From: Sergeia podlipaevii
Lineage: Eukaryota; Euglenozoa; Kinetoplastea; Trypanosomatida; Trypanosomatidae
Length of the DNA stretch: 64,000 bases
Assembly: GCA_030849805.1 (NCBI GenBank)
Contig: JASANZ010002198.1
Location: forward strand, 1 to 64,000
Direction: 5' to 3'
The notes beneath the pieces were generated by a model. The model did not search any database. It was not told the origin of the DNA and saw only the letters and a list, made by a program, of their open reading frames with translations. Both the position numbers and the translations under genes were made by a program. Positions 20,354 through 29,605 of the stretch are shown piece after piece (position 1 is the first letter of the stretch; the number at the start of each line of letters is the position of its first letter).

Positions 20354-23300
20354 CTAAGAGTAGTAGATAGACAAAAACATTCTCCGGGCAAACGTGAATA
20401 AAAGAAAGAGAAGCAGGATACTAACCCATACGAAAAGCACCGGAAGCCACATCAGGGGTGTTTGCTCGACGCTGGTCACGCCGGCCACAGAGGAAGCAGC
20501 CATTACGGAGTTGACAGTGTCCGTAGTTGCAATGAAGGAGGAAGTTTCCAAGTCCCTCGCTACCTCCTGACGGCTGGGGAAGAAGGTAGAGCGGACACGC
20601 AGCCCCTGTATGCGTTTCAGAGAGATGATATCATCATCTCGAATATTGCAATTCACTGCGCTAAAATTCCCAAGTTCCGCGTAGATGCTGTCAAAGTCAT
20701 CGTTACGGACATAGACAATGGCCAAAATGAATTTTTTGAGAGTTTGCATAAGTAGAAGAAACTTGTCGGGCTTGAGGCACTTTTCAAACTTGCTGGCGTC
20801 AAAGGTATCAGCGAACTGCATCAGCAGTGACACGAAATCTTGGTATATGCTGCTCAACGGGTCCACGGCATAAAGTGCATTCACCAGATTGGAAACGATG
20901 CGAATCTTCTCCCGAAACTCCGCGGCATCGTTTGTTTCTGTGGATCCATAAGTCTGCGGCCTGCCACCTTCCCAGCTGACTTCGTCATTATCTGTCCAGG
21001 CGTACGTGAGCTGGGTGGCGGTCAAGATGTCTTGATTGTTGTGTGACAAGTAGGCGCGCAGCCACGCAGCGCCAGAGGCACACATGGAGCGTGCCTCAGA
21101 GGCGAGCTCCAACGTCGGGTCTGCATTTTCGTCATCAAACGCCCTCTGCGAAACAAGAGCCGCCACACTAGAAGTCGCAAAGTCAGACGCAGCAGCCACG
21201 GCGATCACCGCAATAAGTGTAATGATAAGCGTCATGAGCATGGAGTAGCACGTGTTGACCCATAAGTTATGATGATTGACGTTGAGGAAGGAACTCGGCG
21301 CTGTATAGTCGTTACTCAGTAGACCAGACGAGAGCGGGCGATCGGCGCTCTTGGGGCCCAGCGACGACGCAAAGAAGACAGCAGTAAAGAGGTAGTCCAG
21401 CATGGCACAGAAGCCAACCACGCAAATCGCAGCGATGGCGCACCCGGTAAATTGAAAGTGCTTCCACGTGTAGACACTGCCATAGTTGGTTTCCTCGCTA
21501 GAAGTGGATGACGAATCGCTGAATGCAGACTCCTCCAGCTGCACAACTTCTCGACCTTCCTGGGTTGCGTACTCTCCCTTGATGTCTTCCGGGGTAATCA
21601 CCTGATTAGCAAAGCGTTGTGCCATCGTCGCGTAGGACATGAGTAGCTTGATGTTTGACTTGCAAATGTTATCCATCGACGTCTTTGCGCTCTCACCACC
21701 CAATAGAAGGGCGTACTCGAGAATAGCCTCGCGACTTTCAGTTGGGCCAACCGTCAGACCCTGAACGTTCAACGAGATGATGTATAAGATCACCTCGATG
21801 TCATAGAGATGCACATTGCCCTCAAAAAGCTGCACTCTCGTTACGTCGTTGAGATTTTCGCGAATGAATTCCTGTATCTCGTTGGTGTTGTTCAGCAGAG
21901 GCAAGTCCTCCTCTGGAGTCGACCTGGCGGCGTCGGTGCCGCTGGATAGCGTATAGGAGGAGGCCTCTAGCGAAGTGAAGACGCGCTGGTAAAACCGGCT
22001 CGCATCGACCAGCTGTTGGTCACTGACATCTTTGGCGTATTCCAGCGCTGCAGTGTCCCAATCTAGGCCTTGCATGATGCCACCATAGTTGGACATTAAG
22101 TCTCTCCCAATGCCGACGAGTACCATGCTCGTGGAGATCTGCACTGCGATGAACTCCTGCAGAACATGCGAGATGTCATAATACGCCGAAAGACGCGCAA
22201 TGAATAAAGACGTCATACCAACTGTAAAGGCGAGAATAGCGGCGCCCTGGAGCAGCTTCCATAGTGGCCACTGCTTCGATGTGCGCCACACCCACGGCGA
22301 CATCCAGTCATGCACGCCGCTCAGCTTACCAAGAGCAGCGAAAGGAAAGAAGATGAGACACAGCAGCGCCGAGACTACACTGGGGATCGCGACGAGCAGC
22401 ACTCCATTGCGAGCCGCCTCACTGTTAAAGTGGGGCATGGAGTTCCCGACATCCATCGACACCGCTACCAGCAGCCCTTCTTGTGGGAGGCTGTGAGAAC
22501 TCGCAAGCTCATTGGTGCCTGGGACGCGGATGGCGAAGTTGGGGTCAGCAGCCTCAACGGAGATGAGAGCATCGTGGAGCTTCTTGTTTGCGACGGGTGG
22601 GTCAACAGAGCCTGCTGTGTAGTTGACCACGTTTGCAGAGTAGTCTCCGCCCTCGATGAAATTTGTATTAAGGTCAAGTAGTGTGGCTATCAGTAGAGAA
22701 ACCGGAAAGCTTGTTGGAAATGTTTCTGAGAGCACCTTATACACCTCAGCGTACAGAGTCGCTGAGCGCGAGACACTGTCCGACCAAGATGCCACCGCAC
22801 AGTTCGCCTGCACGGAAACAACTTCGTACATCATCAAAACCGCCATAATAACGGGGAAAGCAACTGCAATGCCGGTCACCACGTTGCCGAGAATGGACAA
22901 CGACGGCTTCCAATACACAATCACATTAGCAATCTTCAGTAGAATAAACATTGAAGCAAGTGCAATGAAAATGAAGCATGCACCAGTGGCCATAAGTTCG
23001 TCCTCACACCCCAAATTAGGTTGGGTGTTAAAGTTCTCGCGAAGTGAAATCGTTAGCCCAAGAGCGGTGCTCGGATCTGAGGCAATAATGGGAAATTTTT
23101 TGGTTACGGTAACCACATCTCCTTCATTCAGCTTTGAAAACGTCAGCACAAACGGCACTCGAGATGAAAATGTATTCTTCTCCGTTGCCGTGAGAACAGT
23201 CATGTTTGGTAGCCACTCCAGCATGGCAGTGACGTACACCACGCGCCTGCGCATCTCCTGTTCATACTGGTACGAGAGCGTAGCGTTATCTTGGTCACGC

Positions 23301-23383
23301 ATGTAGCATATGCTCACTGTGTAAATAGTTGTAATCGCAAGAGCAAAAAGGCCTATGACCCGACGCATGGCCTTCTGCGTCAT
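20354..23383 (-). CDS. Polytopic membrane protein, unknown function
   Basis: A 1009-residue protein with about eight hydrophobic segments: residues 9-27, 136-157, 165-188, 328-350, 380-400, about 650-672, about 712-735 and about 979-1000. Between them are three long soluble regions (30-130, 410-640 and 740-975). Possible N-glycosylation sites at Asn33, Asn60 and Asn254 lie in stretches that would be outside the cytosol if the N-terminal segment is a signal anchor. There is no kinase, cyclase, permease or ion-channel signature that I can recognise. The architecture of paired membrane helices around large loops would suit a surface or organelle receptor-like protein, but this is a guess. The ATG at 23383 starts directly before the first hydrophobic segment. 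Function unknown. Confidence 0.75.
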   Translation of the reverse strand: MTQKAMRRVIGLFALAITTIYTVSICYMRDQDNATLSYQYEQEMRRRVVYVTAMLEWLPNMTVLTATEKNTFSSRVPFVLTFSKLNEGDVVTVTKKFPIIASDPSTALGLTISLRENFNTQPNLGCEDELMATGACFIFIALASMFILLKIANVIVYWKPSLSILGNVVTGIAVAFPVIMAVLMMYEVVSVQANCAVASWSDSVSRSATLYAEVYKVLSETFPTSFPVSLLIATLLDLNTNFIEGGDYSANVVNYTAGSVDPPVANKKLHDALISVEAADPNFAIRVPGTNELASSHSLPQEGLLVAVSMDVGNSMPHFNSEAARNGVLLVAIPSVVSALLCLIFFPFAALGKLSGVHDWMSPWVWRTSKQWPLWKLLQGAAILAFTVGMTSLFIARLSAYYDISHVLQEFIAVQISTSMVLVGIGRDLMSNYGGIMQGLDWDTAALEYAKDVSDQQLVDASRFYQRVFTSLEASSYTLSSGTDAARSTPEEDLPLLNNTNEIQEFIRENLNDVTRVQLFEGNVHLYDIEVILYIISLNVQGLTVGPTESREAILEYALLLGGESAKTSMDNICKSNIKLLMSYATMAQRFANQVITPEDIKGEYATQEGREVVQLEESAFSDSSSTSSEETNYGSVYTWKHFQFTGCAIAAICVVGFCAMLDYLFTAVFFASSLGPKSADRPLSSGLLSNDYTAPSSFLNVNHHNLWVNTCYSMLMTLIITLIAVIAVAAASDFATSSVAALVSQRAFDDENADPTLELASEARSMCASGAAWLRAYLSHNNQDILTATQLTYAWTDNDEVSWEGGRPQTYGSTETNDAAEFREKIRIVSNLVNALYAVDPLSSIYQDFVSLLMQFADTFDASKFEKCLKPDKFLLLMQTLKKFILAIVYVRNDDFDSIYAELGNFSAVNCNIRDDDIISLKRIQGLRVRSTFFPSRQEVARDLETSSFIATTDTVNSVMAASSVAGVTSVEQTPLMWLPVLFVWVSILLLFLLFTFARRMFLSIYYS

Positions 23384-24230
23384 GGCTGCGTGTGTGTGTG
23401 TGCGTGTGTGTGCGGAGGGGACTAAAAGAAGAAAAAAAAATGAAGAAGAAGAGCAATAGGGATAAGAAACTTTCCAAGGGTATGTGTGTGTGTGTGTGTG
23501 TGTGTGTGCGGAGAATACCTATATATGTAGTTGCTGAAGAGAAAAATAAGGCGCAAGGGCAAGAGCAAGGAAAGATATATGTGTATATATATCGTATTCT
23601 TCCCCTAGTAAACTACTGTTATATATATATATATATACATCGCAACATTTACATGCAGTCACCATGAAAAAGGAAGAAGAGAATATAGAAGAAGAAGAGT
23701 ATAAGTAAACATTTCAAAATGAGAGACAAAAAAAAGGAAACGTATAGCGATGCATAAAGCACCACTGTCTTTCCACATATATTTCAAGAAAGTAGAAAAA
23801 GAGAGAGCACGGTATTATAGCTGCTATTCTAAAGTGTCTCCTCTGCATCTATTTTTCCTTTTGCTGTCACCTTCCGCTAAGTATTTCTTTTTGTTCTTAT
23901 TTTGACTATTTATCTAGAGAGATATGTTAATTACTTCTGCGCGTCACCACTCTTATTAGTATCTGAGTGTACTTGCAGCCTTCTTTCAATTTTTTTTAAC
24001 CGTCTACATGCAACTTAGAAAAAAAAATATGTCTTCAGCAAGTGCATGTCTCATATCTTCATGTGCCGAATTGCTTTTCGTCACCCTTATTACAAGCAAC
24101 AACAAAAACTGAGCAGTGCAGTCAGAAGAAAAAAAAATCAAGATTGCACATCATCACCTTAAGCAGAAGAAGTTAAAAAAAAAAGAAAAAAAAAAGGTAA
24201 AGGTATGAAATACAAGATCCTTCCTGCCAT
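23384..24230. other. Spacer, repeat-rich
   Basis: Contains (TG)n at about 23391-23409 and 23483-23508 and (TA)n at 23622-23637. Purine-rich plus-strand stretches at 23420-23450 and 24166-24198 give pyrimidine tracts in the transcript. No gene seen. Confidence 0.6.
23483..23508. repeat. (TG)n microsatellite
   Basis: TG run of about 12 units in the leader of the membrane-protein gene. Confidence 0.85.
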
Positions 24231-26540
24231 TTAATAATCCTGAACGCCCACACGCCTCGCCGTCGGGTTCGTTGGTACTGCAGCCCCGTCTTTCTTCATT
24301 TGCCGACGCATCTGCTTCTTTGTCAACTGCTTAGGTCCTGCAGGACCCAATTTGGGCCTCACTGGAGCACCACTCGCCGTCACCAGCTCCACCACGCCAT
24401 CGTCGTCGTCAATACGAAGCTCCACCTCCCCTTGGCGATTCACAAATGTGTACATGTCCGGTTCTAACTGGTGATTCACGCGACGGCGGCGGCGCTTCTC
24501 TGGCTTCCGTTCCGCCATGCGAGCTTCGTTGGCTTCTAAGTTAAAGAGCTCCGCACGCGTGAAGTGGCTCCGCATGCCGTGAGGACGCGCGAAGAACATC
24601 GGCGCTGCCACCTCCTCATAGAGAGAGTCCCTGTCATCTTCGTATTCGTCCCCGTACTCACTGAGCGCGCGCTCCTCCTCCGCATCTGCCAGCGCAGCCC
24701 AGGCCTCATCTTGTTCACTGTCCCACTCCTCGTACTCCTCGCCGTCTTCACCAACAATCACGTTCCCAGTTGCACCGGTGGTAGTGCCTGCAGCAGCACC
24801 AGGAACCCCGCTCTCGCTTGTCACACCACGATCCGCCAAGTACTTCTGCAGCGATCGAGCATTCTCGTCCAGTTGGTAGGACGGGGGCGGCTCTACAAAG
24901 ACGAAGCGACCCTCCACATAGAGTTTGAGCAAGTCCTTGCCTGCGCGAGCCTTGTTGGCGCGATCGTGGGACGCCATGTAGCCACGGCGGCGGGCCACTG
25001 CACTGAGCAGCCGTTCTGCCAGCGAGGGGCACTGCTCCACGTCATCCTCAGCCAATAGAGAGACATTCAAGGCGACCTCCAAAAGTTGGCGAGGCAGACG
25101 ACGGCACATGACCGCGGCGGCCCCTACAGACTCGGTGAGGGTATCCACTGGAAGAATGCCATCGCACACCATCTGCGCCGTGGTGGACGCAAAGGAAGGA
25201 AAGACGAGACCAGGGCAGTCGCAAAGCTCCACACGTCGTTCATTAGGGATCTTCAGCGTCTGAAAGTGTTTCGTCTTACCGGGTGTCGCGCTCACAACGA
25301 CCTTCTTGGCGCCAATAATGGCGTTGATCGTGGAGGACTTGCCCACGTTGGGATATCCGACGAGACCCACCATCAGTGGCGTGTTCTCGTCCGTGACACC
25401 TGCCTCTCCACGGAGGAGAGCAAATTGATCTAGCAGCTGGATGGGGTCGAGCAATGTCCATGGCTCGATCGGGACCGCCGAGGTCGCCGCCACACGCGCA
25501 TTACGGGCCTTCTCCTCCTCTGTCAACGGCTTCACCTCCTTCACCTTCGGCGCGTTCGCCGCCTCACGAGCCGCGCGGCGCTGCGCTGCCAATTCATACG
25601 GGTTGGCCACCTCTACCGGTGCGCGCAGAGACTTCTTCTTGTGACGACTTTTCTCCTTCTTGTTCTTCATGAGCTTCTCCATTGCCGCCTTCTCTTGCTC
25701 CTTCGTCAATTTCACCGTTTCCGCATCGAGTCGCTCCTCGTCTTCCTCGTCATCGCTGTCGCTAGACTTCTCAGCACCATCGCTGAGAGGGGTGAGTGGC
25801 ATGGCGGAAAAGAAAAAAAAGAGGTCGTCTTGGCTCTGGAAGTACGCGGCCCACTCCTTGCGCTGTGCCTCGGTCAGCAAGTCTGCCTTGTTCAGCAGCA
25901 AAATCAACTTCTTACCAGCCCCAGTGCGGTCCCTTGTACTCGCCACAAACTTGTCAAAGTCTTTCGATCGAAAGATAAGCGGGTTCCTCGCATCAAGAAT
26001 CATCACTACCACATCCGCGCGCTCTACCACACGCCACAGCTGCCGCCACACCTCAAGATTTCGCTCATACGGAGTCATGATCACCTGGTGTTCCTCTTCC
26101 ATCATCGCAAGCGACCGGCGCCAGTCAACAAAGGCGCTCCGCTCGCCGGCTTGAACCTCATCCGGCGTCATCGAGTACTCCCACTGCGGCCTGCGAGGGA
26201 TGGTAAGCAGTTCCGAGAGCTTCAGCCAGTCTTTCTTTGTGTCTTCAGCCTGCGGCACTACCTTATCGTTGCGTACCACGTGCACGTTGCCGCCGATCAC
26301 AACGCGAACGTCACGCTCAGCGTAGTAGCCCTCCTCTCGCGCATCAGCAATAGAAAGAAAGTTCTCCAGATCGTTAGTTTCCCAGATAGACTTGAGTGTA
26401 TTGGTCTTGTTCTTCTCACGAGCAGCTGCAGCATCAATAGCGGCGTCACGTTCGGCCTCCAACATGCCCTGGTACTCCTTTCGGCCTTGACGAGCATTGG
26501 CCCGCTTCGACCGCTGCAGTGACTTTCCCAGTGAATTCAT
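24231..26540 (-). CDS. LSG1: LSG1-like circularly permuted GTPase (60S export factor)
   Basis: A 769-residue GTPase whose motifs are circularly permuted, as in the YlqF/Lsg1 family. The G4 motif NKADLL (about residue 217) and a G5-like S-A (about 248) come first. Then follow G1 GYPNVGKS (about 398), a Thr-rich G2 stretch with TPGKTKHFQT, and G3 DCPG (about 441). In yeast and mammals Lsg1 acts in the cytoplasm and releases the export adaptor Nmd3 from nascent 60S ribosomal subunits. An acidic insert of about 90 residues separates G5 from G1, and the C-terminus is highly basic, as in other eukaryotic Lsg1 proteins. The opening MNSLGKSLQRSKR is also typical of the family. ATG at 26540. Identity is strong; orthology rests on motif order and the N-terminal signature. 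Confidence 0.92.
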   Translation of the reverse strand: MNSLGKSLQRSKRANARQGRKEYQGMLEAERDAAIDAAAAREKNKTNTLKSIWETNDLENFLSIADAREEGYYAERDVRVVIGGNVHVVRNDKVVPQAEDTKKDWLKLSELLTIPRRPQWEYSMTPDEVQAGERSAFVDWRRSLAMMEEEHQVIMTPYERNLEVWRQLWRVVERADVVVMILDARNPLIFRSKDFDKFVASTRDRTGAGKKLILLLNKADLLTEAQRKEWAAYFQSQDDLFFFFSAMPLTPLSDGAEKSSDSDDEEDEERLDAETVKLTKEQEKAAMEKLMKNKKEKSRHKKKSLRAPVEVANPYELAAQRRAAREAANAPKVKEVKPLTEEEKARNARVAATSAVPIEPWTLLDPIQLLDQFALLRGEAGVTDENTPLMVGLVGYPNVGKSSTINAIIGAKKVVVSATPGKTKHFQTLKIPNERRVELCDCPGLVFPSFASTTAQMVCDGILPVDTLTESVGAAAVMCRRLPRQLLEVALNVSLLAEDDVEQCPSLAERLLSAVARRRGYMASHDRANKARAGKDLLKLYVEGRFVFVEPPPSYQLDENARSLQKYLADRGVTSESGVPGAAAGTTTGATGNVIVGEDGEEYEEWDSEQDEAWAALADAEEERALSEYGDEYEDDRDSLYEEVAAPMFFARPHGMRSHFTRAELFNLEANEARMAERKPEKRRRRRVNHQLEPDMYTFVNRQGEVELRIDDDDGVVELVTASGAPVRPKLGPAGPKQLTKKQMRRQMKKDGAAVPTNPTARRVGVQDY

Positions 26541-27201
26541 TTCAGTTTTATCACGTAAGAGTCACTCAAGACGTCAACACTAGCAAAAAAAAAAGAAGAT
26601 ATATATATAAATATCTTCCCCAATATGTGAAGCAAGCAGTGAAAAGAAAACCTCCAGTGCCACCTTGCCACCTCAGTTAGCTTGGGTGCTTGAGCGCAGC
26701 GCAAACACGCTCGAAGAAAAAAAAAAGAAAAAAGAAGAGCAGAAAAGAAGAAAAAAAGAAAAAATAGACGGGAAAAAAAGGGGTGCAGAATGCCACAATG
26801 ACTACTAACTTGAAATGTGATAACAGCAGTACACCACATTGCATGAACACTACGAAGCAAATCAAAAATAAATCATTCATTCCTTCTTTTTGAAAATTGT
26901 CGGAGAAGGAGCGCTACCAACGCCATAAAAAAAAAAAAAACCACACTTAGAAACCCCTCAGAAAGACAACACTCCAGTGCTGAAGCAATCATGCAAAACC
27001 GCCCACACTTAATAATAATAATAATATTAATAGAAGATCCTCTCTCCCTCCTCACCACTGCCAAAACAACTCGTTACCTGCGCTCTCTCTCGCACTCCAT
27101 TTCATTTTCTCTCTCTTATAGCATCGTGCACCGCCATTCGTCATCATATATTCGCCAGCCCACACACATGGCAAAAGATAAGAAACGAAAAGCGAAATGG
27201 A
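26541..27201. other. Spacer with predicted splice-leader site of LSG1
   Basis: A-rich on the plus strand (26585-26599, 26717-26780, 26927-26940). No gene seen. Confidence 0.6.
26580..26599 (-). promoter_or_regulatory. Predicted trans-splice acceptor for LSG1-like gene
   Basis: In the transcript a pyrimidine-rich run (26585-26599) is followed at once by an AG (26580-26581), leaving a 5' UTR of about 40 nt before the ATG at 26540. This is the normal layout for spliced-leader addition in trypanosomatids. Predicted from sequence only. Confidence 0.5.
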
Positions 27202-28329
27202 TTAATACTGGGGTTCATAAATCTGGCCTGGGCCCTGGTCTGAACGTGTTCTCTTCGGAGCTCGGAAGCCTGAAGCGTTGCCATCGTCCTCCATAGGCAT
27301 ACCCTGCATTGGTGGTAGCGCCGCACCAGGGCGAAACGGGGGAACAAGATAGTTGCTATGTTGCTGCTGCTGTGGTGCCGCCTGCATCGACTGAGGAGGC
27401 TGTGGGTACATATTGGAGACCGGCGCCGGAGCACCACCAGAGCCCCCCATCATTGGGCCTGGGCCTTGCATTGAGCCCAGGCGTCCCCCACCGCTCATCC
27501 CTGGCGCAGACCCGTGAGGGTCATCAGTGCGCAGTTCAGAAGGGCCGTGCGCGTACGTGCACTTGCTGCCCCTCGGACAGTGGCCGTGCTGGAAGGACCG
27601 ACATAAGCGGGTCTTGAAGGAAACTGGACCGTTGCCGCCACGGTGAAATCCACCTGCAGCAGCACCGCCGCCACCACCGCCGTGCTGCTGCAGCTGTTGA
27701 GGGAAGCCCCCTTGAAGTGAAGGCGCTTGCTGATGCATTGGGGGTTGGATATATGGATTCTCGCCGTAGCGAAAGCCGGCGCCACCAGCCGCCTCAGGAG
27801 TCACACGAGCGCCGCCCTCCACAGGCATTGGCACTGGGGCAGGCGTCATCCCTGGTGCCCTCGCCGCCTCCGCGCCACCTTCCTGGTCAAACACGGAGTT
27901 CTGTAAGCGAAGCAGCACGTCGCGTGCCTGCGCCACCAGTGAGTCCTCGCCTTGGTCCTGCATCATGCAGTACAACCGCCAGCTACCCTCGTTGAAACCG
28001 TAGTTGAAGTAGTCGCTAGTCTTGGCACCCGGCTCCGCCCATGGCCTACGTTCCATCTGCCCAATGTCATATCCGAAGGTAGACGTCGTCATCTTGGGTC
28101 CGCTGGCGTGCTGGACACACAATGGAATAAGATCCTCTATGCTGTACTGCTGGCCTTCGCCATCCGCCGCGCCTGCGGATACGGCTGCTGCCGCAGACTC
28201 AGCGCCACCCTCCGGAGGCGCTAGACACTCCCCACCAACGCCATTCGCAAAAACTGTCTCAGCCTCGTCGGGCACGTTAGTGCCGTCTTCGGGTGCATCC
28301 ACAATAAAAACAGCGTCGCTCTCGTCCAT
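27202..28329 (-). CDS. Fip1-motif protein with a CCCH zinc finger (putative polyadenylation factor)
   Basis: A 375-residue protein. Residues 95-121 read RPWAEPGAKTSDYFNYGF...W...YC, a close match to the Fip1 motif, the short conserved element through which Fip1 of the cleavage/polyadenylation complex (CPSF) is recognised. At residues 243-261 there is one CCCH finger, C243-x7-C251-x5-C257-x3-H261, in the context FKTRLCRSF...CTYAHG typical of RNA-binding CCCH domains. The linker and C-terminus are rich in Gly, Pro and Gln, and the end has a basic APKRTRS that may be a nuclear signal. In yeast and human CPSF the Fip1 motif and the CCCH fingers (Yth1/CPSF30) sit on separate, interacting subunits. 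The start is the ATG at 28329; a TTG-started frame to 28365 was rejected. Role in 3'-end formation is a reasonable inference. Confidence 0.82.
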   Translation of the reverse strand: MDESDAVFIVDAPEDGTNVPDEAETVFANGVGGECLAPPEGGAESAAAAVSAGAADGEGQQYSIEDLIPLCVQHASGPKMTTSTFGYDIGQMERRPWAEPGAKTSDYFNYGFNEGSWRLYCMMQDQGEDSLVAQARDVLLRLQNSVFDQEGGAEAARAPGMTPAPVPMPVEGGARVTPEAAGGAGFRYGENPYIQPPMHQQAPSLQGGFPQQLQQHGGGGGGAAAGGFHRGGNGPVSFKTRLCRSFQHGHCPRGSKCTYAHGPSELRTDDPHGSAPGMSGGGRLGSMQGPGPMMGGSGGAPAPVSNMYPQPPQSMQAAPQQQQHSNYLVPPFRPGAALPPMQGMPMEDDGNASGFRAPKRTRSDQGPGQIYEPQY

Positions 28330-28465
28330 TTTTTGAACGCGTTGATCCACTTTGTCTCTCCCCAAACAATAAATAAATATATATATATATATATCTTATA
28401 CGTCCTACTGTATTATAATGAAGTAGCTCACCTCTACTAAGCGGGTTCAACTGCAACTCTCTTCC

Positions 28466-28502
28466 CTTTCAAGAAAAGAAAAAAGGGAGGGAGAGAGAGA
28501 GA
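28466..28502 (-). promoter_or_regulatory. Predicted trans-splice acceptor for Fip1/CCCH gene
   Basis: A pyrimidine tract in transcript sense (28472-28502, mostly U and C) is followed by an AG at 28466-28467. The implied 5' UTR is about 137 nt. Prediction only. Confidence 0.4.
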
Positions 28503-28967
28503 CACTTTTTTTGATTTTTTTTTAAAGATATATCTATAACTATATGTATTCCTAAGCGTATGAAAGAACAAAAAAAAACCAGACGGAGGAATGCGTGTAA
28601 ATCGTCAAAGGGAGTGGAAGTAGTAGCATCATCCACAAAAATGCAAGAGAAAACTTGTTTTTCAAAAAAAAAAAAGGAAAGACCTCAAACAGTCTTTCAC
28701 AGCAACTATCAAAAGCGCCAACAAATACAGTCAATAACGCCAAAATACATTAATATTATTATCTTTTTTCTTGGTTACTGCTTCAAGTAACGATAAGTAA
28801 TACGAATCTCTCCCTCTCCATTATATTTTTCTTTTTTTGGCGATAGCAAATGATCAGAACAACTACTTCAATGATTCCACGATAAGTGTGCCCTCCACCT
28901 TCCCTCTCGCGCGCACATCCACGTGATCCTCATTGTGCGAGGATCCGCTTGTGCGTGTGCATCAGCG

Positions 28968-29075
28968 CTATCTCCCTACTGATGCGCCAGTTACGCGTAT
29001 CACTAGAGATGCTACATAGAGCGCCATATCATACTGTGTGAGATCCCACCAAATGTACTGATGTTCGCACGTCAT
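28968..29075 (-). CDS. Possible 35-codon ORF with trans-splicing context
   Basis: An ATG-started frame of 35 codons (MTCEHQYIW...ASVGR) lies inside an island without homopolymers. In the transcript it follows a pyrimidine tract of about 60 nt (29109-29170) and three tandem AGs (29085-29086, 29082-29083, 29079-29080), 3-9 nt before the ATG. A perfect 7-bp hairpin (28925-28931 with 28939-28945) lies about 23 nt after the stop. A 35-codon frame can easily arise by chance, so the case rests on the context. The same island could instead be a non-coding RNA. No family recognised. Confidence 0.25.
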   Translation of the reverse strand: MTCEHQYIWWDLTQYDMALYVASLVIRVTGASVGR

Positions 29076-29078
29076 GGC

Positions 29079-29170
29079 CTGCTGCTACGCCCGGTGAAAA
29101 AAAAACGCACATACCAAGAAATATAAAGAGAAAGAAAGAAAAAAAAAGAAAAAAAGAAAGAAAAAAAAGA
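29079..29170 (-). promoter_or_regulatory. Strong pyrimidine tract and AG cluster (trans-splice acceptor)
   Basis: Plus-strand purines at 29109-29170 give a long U/C tract in the transcript. The next AGs are three in a row just before an ATG at 29075. The nearest large gene downstream, the Fip1/CCCH gene, has its own closer tract, so this site would serve something else. Confidence 0.45.
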
Positions 29171-29605
29171 CATGTCTCAGAAAAGAGAAACAAAAATCAT
29201 TTTTTTTAAATATATATATATATATATATATATAGATATCAAAAGGTCATCCGCAAACGACAACGACAACAACAACAAAAAAAAACAAAAAAAAGCCATG
29301 CATACAGTTGCTCGTAGGTACATACACGCTAAGAATCAACATCACAAACACAATAGATGCGGAACAAGAAAGTTAGGCAATGAAGAAAAATAATAATAAG
29401 AGCTACAGTTGCTGAAAGTGCATCAGAAACCATACAGGAGCGAAACCATCATTTCCTTTTTCTAAAGCCTGAACGCAAAACGGCAACCACAATAACAAGA
29501 CTATTAACGAAAGCGAGCGGTCGGAAAAAAAAAGCACAATTAAAAAAAAATAAGGGAAGGAAAACAAGTCAGCAATTATTCCTCGCCGAGCTAAATGCAT
29601 TTCTC

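Larger units (their letters stand above)
28330..29605. other. Spacer (1.3 kb) with a GC-richer island
   Basis: Holds a (TA)n at 28378-28394, a purine tract at 28472-28502, a (TA)n at 29213-29234 and A tracts. The stretch 28860-29095 lacks homopolymers and has coding-like composition; it contains a 35-codon ORF and a hairpin, described separately. Confidence 0.6.

Noticed and set aside
25641..26522. Plus-strand frame of 293 codons within the LSG1-like gene
   Set aside because: Antisense shadow of a gene with clear GTPase motifs.
28920..29090. Possible box C/D snoRNA on either strand in the island
   Set aside because: CTGATG and CTGA-like sequences occur but no convincing C box (RTGATGA) with a terminal stem; kept only as an alternative for the 35-codon ORF.
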